Positions 1-10,982 of a stretch of 64,000 bases of DNA are shown piece by piece. The stretch spans positions 10,128,501 through 10,192,500 of the forward strand of contig JAYKKT010000080.1 of assembly GCA_036023115.1 (NCBI GenBank), given 5' to 3'. The notes beneath the pieces were generated by a model. That model was not told the origin of the DNA and did not search any database. It worked only from the letters and a program-made list of their open reading frames with translations. Origin of the DNA: Brasenia schreberi (lineage: Eukaryota > Streptophyta > Magnoliopsida > Nymphaeales > Cabombaceae). The first letter of the stretch is position 1; the number at the start of each line of letters is the position of its first letter. The position numbers were made by a program, and so were the translations under genes.

Positions 1-1
1 G

Positions 2-271
2 GTGCTTGAAATGGACTGTGATGATGGTATCCGTAGCAATATTGATGTTGAGACACCCGAGATACTCAATAGCACAAGCTCGCCGATTAAGGTGGTTAAG
101 GCTGGTTCTCCGAATCAAAAGCGGGTTTCACCTCCACACATTTGCCTGACAGACTTGGCAAGATCTACCACTTCACCCAGCCTCCGAAGTAGCCGGAAAT
201 TCATTCTGCAATCTGTGCCACCATTCCCTCCGCTCACTCCCTGCTGTGAGAGCAAGACAAATGAGAAGTGA
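2..271 (+). pseudogene. Gene X terminal exon, left-arm copy (partial)
   Basis: An open frame of about 89 codons enters from beyond the window edge and ends at a stop near 271. It is the left-arm copy of the longer minus-strand frame at 10289-10840; the two differ at a few residues, for example an R/C and an R/W change. The peptide is rich in Ser, Pro and Thr, with the stretch SPPHICLTDLARSTTS followed by a basic, Pro-rich end. I do not recognise the family. Coding potential is suggested only by conservation of the frame between the arms and by splice-like boundaries in the longer copy. Its 5' part is outside the window. Confidence 0.4.
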
Positions 272-390
272 AGGTTATGGTACAATGTTAGAGGAAGAGT
301 GCTACCCTTCTCCATCTAAACATCCTAGGAGGATGCTCACTGCTGTCCCTGTTCTAAATCCTATGCTGCTCGTTAATCGTTCACTGCTCA

Positions 391-803
391 GTGGCAACGG
401 TCCAGAAAATATGTGAAAAGCTAAAGTTATCTTAATTGTAGTGTAGCACGTCATGTTTTATCATAGGTTATTCGTTGGTAAATTTTCGTATGTGCCAGGG
501 AAAGACTATCTAATGGATGACTTTCTTGTTTGAATATATTGATTAGAAATTCCTCAATGCCTCTTCATGATGGTTACCCAATCTAGCCTGAAGAGGCATT
601 GAGAGTGGCAACGGTCCAGAAAATATGTGAAAAGCTAAAGTTATCTTAATTGTAGTGTAGCACATCATGTTGTATCATAGGTTGTTCGTTGGTAAATTTT
701 CGTATGTGCCTGGGAAAGACTATCTAATGGATGACTTTCTTGTTTGAATATATTGATTAGAAATTCCTCAATGCCTCTTCATGATGGTTACCCAATCTAG
801 CCT
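391..803. repeat. 213-bp tandem duplication in the left arm
   Basis: A block beginning GTGGCAACGGTCCAG at 391 repeats from 604 with very few differences; a second shared landmark is TCATGATGGTTACCC. The right arm has only one copy, around 9970-10170, so the duplication arose after the two arms separated or was lost from the right arm. Confidence 0.9.
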
Positions 804-2392
804 GGATCTCCAAGGCCCAGCTCATACCTAATGACGTAATTTTTACAGCCATAAACAGCAGGCTCAATTGCTTCTTTTCATTGCCCAATTGCATTAATGT
901 CTGCGTTCAAACTTGATGCATAAACGATGGATGCCTTTCTTTTTGTTTCACTTTTCATGCTGTCTTTCCTGTGTTCAATGGCCAATTGTATCAATGGATA
1001 CTGGACAATCTTAGTTCAATGCATCCTCAGTCGATAGCGACCTCTGGTGCATATTCTTTTTTCGTATAACGCCAGCTTCATGTTAAGTCACTGATATTGC
1101 CCATTTATGAAGCATGTTAAGTCACTGATTTCAGCTGCGCAATTGATGTCGCTCACAGGTGCTGTTCTGCATCCGCTTGCCCGTTTGCCATCGTTTAGAA
1201 GCTACTGCAACTTACACCATCGTGGTGCCGCTTTGAAACAATCGGTTTTCTCTTTTGGGTTCCTCTTGAAACCTGTTACCCCCTGGCCTGGCTTATGTTT
1301 TTAGATAGCAGCTAAATGCACATAGTACATTTTTTGGAGTTGAATTGCTCTCAAGTGGATAACTATTCAGAATTGAGATGCTTAGCTTGCTGCTAACACA
1401 ATTAAAAGAGAATGAAAGGGCTTTCTTTGCAAAATGCGGATATCCAGATTGCACTGCAGCAACATGCATCTCAGTATCAACAGCTTCACTGCGCAAAAGT
1501 AGCAGAACGTGGGCCCACTTCTAAACTGGAGACGCTAGTAACCCAAAACGCGCAATCTGAGAAATGAAACTTCATGAGTTAACTGAACTTCAAGCGTCTT
1601 GAAAAGGAGCTTTATATGGCTAAGTAAGCTGACTGTTGTTTACAGTTCAATACTCTCAGTCTGCATAGTCTATTACAAGTAAAACTAACAAAAATACCAA
1701 GCAGGAGATTGGTGCACTATACAATCTTATATCAACATCGGAAGAAGGCAACGGTCCACGTAGCACCTTAGTATAACAAGAAATTTAACCCTTAGTGACT
1801 TTCTCCGTACTATCAGAAAACGAAAGAGATTAACACATCAGCTTTTCGGCAGAAACCATTACTAAATATGTGAGGCACGATCCTCATAAAACCATTCTTG
1901 GTTCTTGAATCCAGCATTATATTTACAAACCCTCCCTCTAGTACAAGCTTGATCTGCAACGTTGGCTGTTGAATTGACAGCAACAGTGGAAATCTAAGTT
2001 TCATGTTTTCATGGACGATCCTTCACTAAAAAGGCAACCAGGAGAAAATGCCACAAAAAAGAATTGACCATCGCACATCATCATGTAGTTGATGGTATCA
2101 ATGCTTTCATCAGCACCATGACTTTCAGATTTCTCCTCCAACCCAATCCCTCAAGCTTCATCGTGATAAGTGTAGGTGGAAACGATCCACGATCTAACTC
2201 TGCATCCTGATTTGCATGGCTAACTTGGGTTCCTGAAATGGAAGTATCTCAGCCTTTCCCTTCTGGAACATTACACCCATCACTAGAAGTGCTGCATTGG
2301 TGAAGCAGAGCAACAGTAGATAACAACACTTTTTGGTCCTCGTTGGAAACGGAACTTGCAAGTATTTTCTATCCCTTGCTTGCTATTGACTG
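804..2392. other. Arm sequence without a recognised gene
   Basis: This stretch belongs to the inverted repeat. Two short open frames, 1107-1304 (plus) and 1293-1496 (minus), recur unchanged in the right arm, but they overlap on opposite strands and show no domain or splice context. By position relative to the terminal CABIN1-like exons this is 3' flanking or untranslated sequence of that gene. I see no RNA gene or transposon end here. Confidence 0.5.
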
Positions 2393-2617
2393 TTAAGTAG
2401 CCGGAACCATAATAGTTGATGGGTTATCCTCAGTGTCACCATGGTTATCCTGATGGCTTCGATCTTTAACATCAACTGCCAACAGACACGTCAGCCAGCC
2501 AGAAAGGATCATCAAAGAAAGAAAGGTGCATGTGAATCTACATATACCTGCATCAGTAGATGATTGACATGACTGTGACGCAACAACTGAAGTCATAGGG
2601 CACCTTTTCTGCCTTAA
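2393..2617 (-). pseudogene. CABIN1-like last two exons, left-arm copy
   Basis: Read on the minus strand, an exon at 2617-2548 follows a CAG acceptor and ends at a CAG/GTATAT donor. A last exon at 2475-2393 follows GGCAG and ends in TAA. The frame is continuous across the intron. It is the duplicate of the plus-strand exons at 8147-8216 and 8289-8350. The last exon differs by an in-frame insertion of a few residues made by a short internal duplication (HQDN followed by HGDTEDN). In this orientation no upstream CABIN1-like exon adjoins it; the sequence before it is a Tat Gypsy fragment. It would be reconnected to the C-terminal block only if the 2663-8100 segment were inverted. Assignment to CABIN1 rests on linkage to the right-arm copy. 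Confidence 0.6.
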
Positions 2618-2712
2618 CTGGTAAATCAAAGGCAAGTCTTCATCAGAAGCTTCAGAATATAGGGATTATTGGTTAATCTATTTAACTGCCTTAACTGAAG
2701 TCATAGGGCACC

Positions 2713-3530
2713 ATAGCAAACACTTTTTATAAAGAACCCCTCCCAAAATCAGATATCGGGTTGAAATCTTTCGAATAAAAGCTTTGTCTTTGGACGAAGC
2801 TGTAGACATGCAAAAATCTTCACTCTGGGTTCTTACGCCTGAAGTGAACCTTTTTCGTGTCTAAGTCACTTTAAGGCGTGCCAGCTAGCTTACTCAAACT
2901 AGCGAAGTGTTTTTGAAATATCTGACTTATGGGGCGACTCACGCAAAAATTTTAACAACCCGGAATGTAAAGACGTACACAGCTGAACCGGGAAAACTCA
3001 TGCAGCTGAAAGTATATAAATATGCCTATATCTTAGTGGCTGCCAAGGCCAAAAGGTGCGTGAGTGCTTGAGCAAGTGCTCGGGTGTTCCTTGGGTGTGA
3101 GTGTGGAATTGAAATGACAAACTCACACGACTTTAAGTAACAACCCGAATTAAATTGCAGCTTATATGGCTCTTACTAGAGTCTTGGGAGTAAGAGCGAA
3201 AGCTCAATTGTGTATGTGGGTGCTTGGTGTACGAGATAAGAGCTAAAGCTCAAGTGCACGTGTGTGTCTCGTGTACGAGATAAGAGTTAAGGTTCAAGTG
3301 CACGTATGTGTCTCGTGTGTCAAGCATTAATATTACATCCCGGGGGGAGACAACACTCCATTACTACAACTCCGTATCCGAATTGAATTAAGTATGGAAG
3401 GAGTAATGTAAATACCGAATTTTAAACACTTACAAGTGATTCAGGCTTTCTTCTCCTTGCTCACGTTTGGGCTTGCGTCCACCTCGTTCTTGTGTCCACC
3501 TTGGGCAGTCAAGAGGGGTCTCCCTAGGTG
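2713..3530 (-). mobile_element. Chimeric fragment of Tat-lineage Gypsy (pol piece joined to LTR piece)
   Basis: Bases 2713-2795 match the RNase H-integrase linker of the Tat elements in this window (compare 44750-44830). At 2801 the sequence switches directly to a Tat LTR start, TGTAGACATGCAAAAATC, and follows LTR sequence to about 3530, including the stretch also found near 40030-40140 and 50440-50560. In an intact element these two parts are kilobases apart, so this is a deleted or rearranged remnant. No coding capacity remains. The LTR part keeps the recurrent direct-repeat motifs around AACTCACACGACT. Confidence 0.8.
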
Positions 3531-3629
3531 GGTTTGAGAGTCTATGATATCATGAATAGTAAAAATGTTTATGTTTCTTGAATCTGCCCATAAAATTTGG
3601 TGTGCAGTTTCTGAAGCTTATTCCAGAAA

Positions 3630-4341
3630 AAATAATGTTAGTCTTTGACATTATCGTCTAGGCCATCTATCTGTGTCCAAGCTCCATTTTACCTCATCTT
3701 AAAGTTGAGTCAAATAAATTTCATTTTGAATGTGAAGTGTACCAACTTGGGAAACACCAAAGAGCTCCTTATCCCTCAATTGACTCTAGGCGATCCAAAT
3801 CTTTTGACCTTTTACATTATGATATATGGGGTCCCAGTCCAATTACTCTAGGATGACATCAATGTATCTTCTCTTATCCAACTAGAATACTGTGAATCAT
3901 GTGTGTCTAGACTCGAAATTTGACCCATTAGATGAGCCCATCTCCTCCTTGCTATAACAGCCAGTTCCACGGACCTAGACCATTCTAAGTAGTTTATGCC
4001 ATCTAACTTTACTGTAATCTGAAAGTTTTATACTTTTTTATTTGTGAAATGTTCATATGTCACGAAAGGGTTATCAACCCCCTTTCCTTTACTCGTCATT
4101 TATCAAAAAATCTAATTACATTGACTTATCCCAATCAGTTTTATCGAAACAAAGAGATATTTTTCAACATAATGAGTGGTGTCATGCGTAACACAAGAGA
4201 CTCATTACCAGTCTATCATTGCTCTGACATTAGAGTTACTCCCCTATCACGGACTATGCAACACATGCTATGACAACCTGTTTTATCTCTCTTGATAAAA
4301 CCAATTTCCAACGATCAGTTGCTTAAGCAATCAAAGTCTAT
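3630..4341 (+). mobile_element. Degenerate Copia pol fragment
   Basis: Conceptual translation around 3735-3845 reads like the end of a Copia GAG-pre-integrase zinc-finger region and the start of the integrase core: CEVYQLGKHQRAPYPS, then FDLLHYDIWGPSPIT. In the Copia family the aspartate of such a (H)xDIWGP motif is catalytic. Stops and frame changes interrupt it throughout. Sequence to about 4340 has the look of further pol remnant but is too eroded to assign. The strand is plus, opposite to the Copia LTR at 4673-4941, so the two need not belong to the same element. Confidence 0.65.
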
Positions 4342-4659
4342 GTTTAGTTTGACTAGGTCTACCTATGGAGGTTTCCACTTACTATCTTTCTACTGCCTCT
4401 TGATCACCAGCCAATCATCTATTCTAGCCTCCTGCTATCGATGCCATCCTACCGTTCATTGATTCCAGTCTCCTGCTGTCGACACCACCCTGCAATTCAC
4501 GCCACTCTATTGTTCACGCTAGCACTGAGTAGTTTTGTGTAGAAACAGTGACTCGTCTTCACCAGCGGAGTTTCAGATTATCATCTTCTTCACACTTCAC
4601 TTGATTTAATCTAAAAAACTGATATTCTTTCTCCAAAATCTTGATTTAAATGCCTTATA
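4342..4659. other. Unassigned stretch between Copia remnants
   Basis: About 320 bases with no long frame and no repeat partner that I can see in the window. The position next to a minus-strand Copia primer-binding site suggests eroded internal sequence of that element, but nothing in it proves this. Confidence 0.3.
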
Positions 4660-4941
4660 GGCTCTGATACCATGTTATAAATATCAATTCATTGAAGAAA
4701 AATAAGAAAAACTTAGAAGCCATGGCAGATTTCTGTCCAAGGCAGATTCTTGGTGCCCACACCCTGACTGTCGTCCTTCTCTCTTTTTTTTCTTATTCCA
4801 CTAATACACTAAACCCTAATCACCCTATTTAAAGTATAATCTAACTTGAATGACTAATCTACCCCTAATATTAATTAAGTACTACTAAAGAGACATAGAG
4901 TATGAAAAAGAACCATAACAAGTCCACTATAATCTCTAACA
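4660..4941 (-). mobile_element. Copia-type LTR with adjoining primer-binding site
   Basis: On the plus strand GGCTCTGATACCA (4660-4672) is the complement of the plant Copia primer-binding site TGGTATCAGAGCC, which pairs with initiator tRNA-Met. It abuts a 269-bp stretch that, read on the minus strand, starts TGTTAGAG and ends TATAACA, the TG...CA form of an LTR. This is therefore the 5' LTR of a minus-strand Copia element whose internal part is mostly gone. It lies just upstream of the CABIN1-like exons and may mark the breakpoint where the 5' half of that gene was lost. Confidence 0.8.
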
Positions 4942-5029
4942 CATAATACACACAGTTTGCATTGATGGTGAAAGCATTTATGTTTGATGAATTTTTGTTG
5001 ATAGAATTGTATGTTTGATTCTAACAGGA

Positions 5030-5144
5030 AGTTGACTTAATGTTGAATGATGGAAGTAAGCATATTAATGTCAAGGAATGGAGAAAGCAAACCATATTAC
5101 CTCAAAGAGTAGGGATCAGCGGGAGGAGGCCTTGCTTTGTCTAG
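5030..5144 (+). other. Possible further upstream exon of the CABIN1-like block
   Basis: After a TCTAACAG acceptor-like site a frame of about 38 codons runs to a stop near 5144 (contains [19 protein letters not shown]). It lies between the Copia LTR and the first certain CABIN1-like exon. I could not align it to the family with confidence, and no good donor precedes the stop. It may be an eroded exon or chance. Confidence 0.25.
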
Positions 5145-5264
5145 ATCTCCACCTCAGCTGGTTTTCTTTCTAATCTACATCTATGTGATTACTAATTTTG
5201 TGGTTTTCACTGTGTGGTTAATGACAGTGCTGGCCGTTTGGTTCTTTCTTTTGTGATTGATTAG

Positions 5265-7228
5265 GGTGAGATCCATGAGCTATTAGCTCTTGTTTATTAT
5301 GACAACATTCAGAATGTTGTGCCATTTTATGATCAAAGACTTGTGGAACCAACAAAAGATGCAACTTGGACCATGTTCTGCAAGAACTCCATGAAGCACT
5401 TTGAGAAGGATTTTGCTATAAAGTAACATTCACATACTTTTAGTCATTAGTTCACTACATTGTTGTTGTGTTGCGTATTCTGATTGGAATGTGATTGCAT
5501 TCTTTGACTCAGGCCAGAGTGGTCGCATGCCCTCTATCTTGGAAAGCTTTCTAAAAAGCTAGGGTGTCCATATGAAAAAGCATTTTCATATTATAGCAAG
5601 GCCTCCAGCATCAACCCGTCTGCAGTAGATGCTTTCTACAGGACACATGCATCCCGTTTGAAGTTGCTAAATGTTTGTGGCAAGCATGATTTACATGCAC
5701 TTCAGGTTTGCGTTTCTGTTGAAGGCCTCTCTCTCTCTATAGAACATATGAAGTTCTGAGTAGTGCTGTATTTTGTGTTTTTGGTCAGGTTGTTGCTGAA
5801 CATGCTTTTCAAAAGTCGGCAAAAGATTCCTTCTTGAATCTGTTCGGCAAAGCTGACGCAAATCTTCCTCGGCCATCTATGGATGAACAGGGGACTACTC
5901 TTCAAGCAAATCTGGGGAAGGGGGAAAGGAAAATGGAGTTGCAGCAGTCAGAAGAGGCTTGGGAAAGTCTGTACACCGATTGCTTATCAGCACTTGAAGT
6001 CTGTGTGGAAGGTGAACTCAAGCATTTCCATAAACCTAGGTATATGCTTGCTCAAGGGATTTATAGAAGGGGTAATAGCGGAGATCTACAGCGAGCAAAG
6101 GAGGAGCTTTCGTTTTGCTTCAAGTCATCTCGTTCTGCTTTCACTATTTATATGTGGGAGATAGATGGCGTGGCTAAAAAAGGAAGGTACTGTGGTTTTG
6201 TAGATTATAATTTGAATTAATAGTTGTGAAATTGCCTAGATCTTTAATGCAGGTATTAAGGAAACTTTCATTTACTTAAGCATGTAATGAAACACATTTA
6301 TGTTTCTCTTCTGTCAGGCGAAAAGTTGTTGGCAACAGAAAGAGTTTAGGACCTGGGTTGCTTGAAAGCTCTCACAAATTTCTTACTTGCATCAGGAAAT
6401 ATACACTTTTTTATTTGAACTTATTAGAGAAGTCTGGGGATTTCTGTACTCTTGAATGGGCTCACATATCTCTTCGTACAGATAGAAGGGTAATCAATCT
6501 CTCTCCTCTTGTTTGTTCTGCCCTACTGTTCACTAATACGGAGCTGTACATCTAGTATCTGAGCAAGAATACAAGCACATGTTTACATGCATAGGCAATT
6601 GTCAATTTGTCATTCTCATATATCCGTCCACAAAAAGGCAAGTAGTTTAGAAGCTTTCTTGAAAACTACCTGTCTTAAGTTGGTTTTGCTTTCTGTAGTT
6701 TTCTTTGTGTCTTGAAGATATTGTGCCAGTCGCCCTTGGAAGATATGTCCAAGCCCTCTGTTCCTCCATCCAGCAGACCGAAGCTGATAGTTACAGCACC
6801 ACTGTTGAGGGTTTGTTAGAGAGGCTATTCCACGTATTCATCGAAAATGGAAGCATATGGAATGAGTTAAGCAGTTTACCTGAAGTAAATAGTTCATCTG
6901 GCTCAGACATTCCAGAGAGTACTCCACAAGTAAACAAGCGAATTATATGTATGTGTGTGTGCATGCACTAAGACCAAACACATATTTTTCACTTAATTAT
7001 CACCAAGCCTGTGCTCAGCGTAGATTGTTTTCTAAAACTAAAGCCTTGTTTTTGGGGATAAGAATGTGATTTTCCATGTGATTGAATTGTGGTGCATTGT
7101 GAGCCGCGGAATTTTTGTGCCCTTAAAGTTTCTTGTGAGATGTTGCAACCAAATGACAAAAAGCTGTTTTCTATTGAAGTGTCGAGATTGCATATAAATA
7201 TATATACATACATACATACATACATACA

Positions 7229-7264
<36 letters not shown>

Positions 7265-8350
7265 TATATATATGTATGTTAAGTATGTGTGCTGTATGTA
7301 TAGAGAGAGTTCTGACATCCATTTATCAGTTGTATGTGGTCGTTTCTATTCTCACCCCGTTTTTGGCAGTTACGTTCACCAATATAATTCTCTGGAAATC
7401 GCTGAGGCTTGATGCGCTTGAAGTAATAAATGAAAGGATACAAAAGCGTTTCAAGAACCCAAAGCTGACAAATAACAGTAGTGCTAAAATTTGCAAGCAT
7501 GCTTCAGCAACTTGGTGCCGCTGTATCATTGTCAGTTTGGCTTCAATCTCAATCGCTGGGGAAGCTCAGATGGAGGAAACTCAAGCAGAAAATGGTCCGG
7601 ACAATGATCTACAGCTTTTTGTTGATATACAAGAGAATGAACTTTGGTGTTCATCATTTGAGGAGCCAGTTTACCAAAAAGAGCTTGAACTGAAAGGAAA
7701 GCAAATATTATCCAAAATTAAGAATTTACCAGTAAAGCAAGCAGCTGCTGAACATAAGCAAACTGCTGCCACCTTACTTAGATGTGCCTACAACTTCTGC
7801 CGTGATAGCTATTCTGGAATGCATCCTTGCGGCATCAAATTATACACTGTGGGGCCTCCATCAACACAGACGCAGTTGTTACCTGGAGCTGAAAATATCA
7901 ATTCACCTAGAATTGATGTTCTTGATCTCAGCGTTCCACGTAAACTTCTGCTATGGGCATACACGCTCGTATATGGTCATTATTCAGGCATTCTCTCTGC
8001 TGTGAAGCACTGTGAAGAAAACATAAAGGTAAAAAGTTGTGCTATTGCAGCGTAGGTTAGTTTTTCTGCACATCTTGCCAGTGCATTAGATTTCCTAATC
8101 TCTATATTCTGAATCTTCTGATGAAAACTTGCCTTTGATTTAGCAGTTAAGGCAGAAAAGGTGCCCTATGACTTCAGTTGTTGCGTTACAGTCATGTCAA
8201 TCAGCTACTCATGCAGGTATATGTAGATTCACATGCACCTTTCTTTCTTTGATGATCCTTTCTGGCTGGCTGACGTGTCTGTTGGCAGTTGATGTTAAAG
8301 ATCGAAGCCATCAGGATAACCCATCAACTATTATGGTTCCGGCTACTTAA
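5265..8350 (+). pseudogene. CABIN1: CABIN1-like TPR protein, C-terminal exons (5'-truncated)
   Basis: Eight exons splice in a consistent phase: 5265-5422, 5513-5705, 5789-6186, 6318-6489, 6699-6929, about 7370-8028, 8147-8216 and 8289-8350 (TAA). The products match the plant calcineurin-binding/CABIN1-like family; recognisable stretches include [53 protein letters not shown] and LSVPRKLLLWAYTLVYGHY. Family members are roughly 2000-residue TPR scaffolds of the nuclear HIR histone H3.3 chaperone complex. Only about the last third is here; the N-terminal exons lie on the opposite strand at 11.5-11.8 and 53-55 kb. Oddities: a Copia LTR lies immediately upstream. The exon starting near 7370 cannot hold one frame, because YVHQYNSLE and LDALEVINERI are in different frames and neither follows from the previous exon's phase. 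A microsatellite occupies the preceding intron. Pseudogene is favoured, but mid-gene splice sites are well preserved. Confidence 0.8.
7198..7275. repeat. Microsatellite (CATA)n followed by (TA)n
   Basis: A run of about fifteen CATA units passes into a TA run within the intron between the exons ending at 6929 and starting near 7370. It creates spurious open frames of repeated Tyr/Ile/His/Val on both strands. Confidence 0.97.
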
Positions 8351-10559
8351 CAGTCAATAGCAAGCAAGGGATAGAAAATACTTGCAAGTTCCGTTTCCAA
8401 CGAGGACCAAAAAGTGTTGTTATCTACTGTTGCTCTGCTTCACCAATGCAGCACTTCTAGTGATGGGTGTAATGTTCCAGAAGGGAAAGGCTGAGATACT
8501 TCCATTTCAGGAACCCAAGTTAGCCATGTAAATCAGGATGCAGAGTTAGATCGTGGATCGTTTCCACCTACACTTATCACGATGAAGCTTGAGGGATTGG
8601 GTTGGAGGAGAAATCTGAAAGTCATGGTGCTGATGAAAGCATTGATACCATCAACTACATGATGATGTGCAATGGTCAATTCTTTTTTGTGGCATTTTCT
8701 CCTGGTTGCCTTTTTAGTGAAGGATCGTCCATGAAAACATGAAACTTAGATTTCCACTGTTGCTGTCAATTCAACAGCCAACGTTGCAGATCAAGCTTGT
8801 ACTAGAGGGAGGGTTTGTAAATATAATGCTGGATTCAAGAACCAAGAATGGTTTTTATGAGGATCGTGCCTCACATATTTAGTAATGGTTTCTGCCGAAA
8901 AGCTGATGTGTTAATCTCTTTTGTTTTCTGATAGTACGGAGAAAGTCACAAAGGGTTAAATTTCTTGTTATACTAAGGTGCTACGTTGACCGTTGCCTTC
9001 TTCCGATGTTGATATAAGATTGTATAGTGCACCAATCTTCGTATTGGTATTTTTGTTAGTTTTACTTGTAATAGACTATGCAGGCTGAGAGTATTGAACT
9101 GTAAACAACAGTCAGCTTACTTAGCCATATAAAGCTCCTTTTCAAGACGCTTGAAGTTCAGTTAACTCAAGTTTCATTTCCCAGATTAGTTAACTCATGA
9201 AGTTTCATTTCCCAGATTGCGCGTTTTGGGTTACTAGCGTCTCCAGTTTAGAAGTGGGCCCACGTTCTGCTACTTTTGCGCAGTGAAGCTGTGGATACTG
9301 AGATGCATGTTGCTGCAGTGCAATCTGGATATCCGCATTTTGCAAAGAAAGCCCTTTCATTCTCTTTTAATTGTGTTAGCAGCAAGCTAAGCATCTCAAT
9401 TCTGAATAGTTATCCACTTGAGAGCAATTCAACTCCAAAAAATGTACTATGTGCATTTAGCTGCTATCTAAAAACATAAGCCAGGCCAGGGGGTAACAGG
9501 TTTCAAGAGGAACCCAAAAGAGAAAACCGATTGTTTCAAAGCGGCACCACGATGGTGTAAGTTGCAGTAGCTTCTAAACGATGGCAAACGGGCAAGCGGA
9601 TGCAGAACAGCACCTGTGAGCGACATCAATTGCGCAGCTGAAATCAGTGACTTAACATGCTTCATAAATGGGCAATATCAGTGACTTAACATGAAGCTGG
9701 CGTTATACGAAAAAAGAATATGCACCAGAGGTCGCTATCGACTGAGGATGCATTGAACTAAGATTGTCCAGTATCCATTGATACAATTGGCCATTGAACA
9801 CAGGAAAGACAGCATGAAAAGTGAAACAAAAAGAAAGGCATCCATCGTTTATGCATCAAGTTTGAACGCAGACATTAATGCAATTGGGCAATGAAAAGAA
9901 GCAATTGAGCCTGCTGTTTATGGCTGTAAAAATTACGTCATTAGGTATGAGCTGGGCCTTGGAGATCCAGGCTAGACTGGGTAACCATCATGAAGAGGCA
10001 TTGAGGAATTTCTAATCAATATATTCAAACAAGAAAGTCATCCATTAGATAGTCTTTCCCAGGCACATACGAAAATTTACCAACGAACAACCTATGATAA
10101 AACATGATGTGCTACACTACAATTAAGATAACTTTAGCTTTTCACATATTTTCTGGACCGTTGCCACTGAGCAGTGACAACGATTAACGAGCAGAATAGG
10201 ATTTAGAACAGGGACAGCGGTGAGCATCCTCCTAGGATGTTTAGATGGAGAAGGGTAGCACTCTTCCTCTAACATTGTACCATAACCCTCACTTCTCATT
10301 TGTCTTGCTCTCACAGCAGGGAGTGAGCGGAGGGAATGGTGGCGCAGATTGCAGAATGAATTTCCGGCTACTTCGGAGGCTGGGTGAAGTGGTAGATCTT
10401 GCCAAGTCTGTCAGGCAAATGTGTGGAGGTGAAACCCACTTTTGATTCGGAGAACCAGCCTTAACCACCTTAATCGGCGAGCTTGTGCTATTGAGTATCT
10501 CGGGTGTCTCAACATCAATATTGCTACAGATACCATCATCACAGTCCATTTCAAGCACC
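8101..10559. repeat. Right arm of the large inverted repeat
   Basis: Reverse complement of 1-2662. It carries the CABIN1-like terminal exons (8147-8350, plus) and the gene X terminal exon (minus, from 10289 upward), which are therefore tail to tail with about 1.9 kb between their stops. The outer limit cannot be set because the partner arm is cut by the window edge at base 1. Arm-specific differences include a short duplication of TTTCATTTCCCAGATT at about 9170-9220 that is absent on the left. Between 8351 and 10288 I see no recognisable gene. Confidence 0.93.
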
Positions 10560-10840
10560 TTTTTACTGCCAATATGATGCATGGGTGTAGCAGGACAATT
10601 CTGCTGTTCAAACAAACGAGAAGGAACCACGCCTTTATAGTGAGGCTGACCACCTAAACCTCTATCAGCATCTGCAGATTCAGCAACACACTTGAAGGAT
10701 ATGACAAGGGTGTTGTGGTGCACACTTCCATAGGCTGATCCCAACTTGGTGAGAATTGATTTACTTTGCTGGCCTTCAAGTCATGCTGCGTCTGCTTGCA
10801 AACAGAAATATCTGAATTGCCTTGTGTATCCTTTGACAAC
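10289..10840 (-). pseudogene. Gene X terminal exon (unrecognised)
   Basis: On the minus strand a TTGCAG acceptor at 10841-10843 opens onto about 550 bases. The frame entering from the acceptor (LSKDTQGNSDISVCKQ...) stops near 10654. A different frame, open from 10744, continues to a TGA at 10289 and is the one conserved in the left arm. A frameshift near 10745 is therefore likely. The long frame has ~151 codons, is Ser/Pro-rich, and includes SRLFEQQNCPATPMHHIG and KFILQSAPPFPPLTPC. I do not recognise the family. CABIN1-like exons 2 and 3 lie just upstream on the same strand, but no in-frame junction between them and this exon is visible. Confidence 0.45.
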
Positions 10841-10982
10841 CTGCAATAATCAGGAGATTGAATAAGCTAACTGGAACAGGGTTGTTCTCTTTGCATGCTT
10901 ATCCACACATATGCACACACACAGAGAGAGAACCTGCAATTATCAGCAATCAAACGCCGACTCCTTCAAGGTGTTCCAGAAG

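Larger units (their letters stand above)
1..2662. repeat. Left arm of a large inverted repeat
   Basis: This stretch is the near-identical reverse complement of 8101-10559. Base 1 pairs with about 10559, so the arm probably continues beyond the window. Homology ends inward near 2662, which pairs with about 8101. The arm carries one exon of unrecognised gene X (2-271) and the last two exons of a CABIN1-like gene (2393-2617, minus strand). The left arm is about 200 bp longer than the right, mainly because of a 213-bp tandem duplication. The spacer between the arms, 2663-8100, holds transposon fragments and the CABIN1-like C-terminal exons. Confidence 0.93.

Noticed and set aside
5691..5905. Minus-strand frames overlapping the CABIN1-like exons
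   Set aside because: They are antisense shadows of exons with strong plus-strand family similarity and correct splice sites.
6989..7412. Overlapping frames with Tyr/Val/Cys or Thr/Tyr/Ile-His repeats
   Set aside because: Translation of the (CATA)n/(TA)n microsatellite in an intron.
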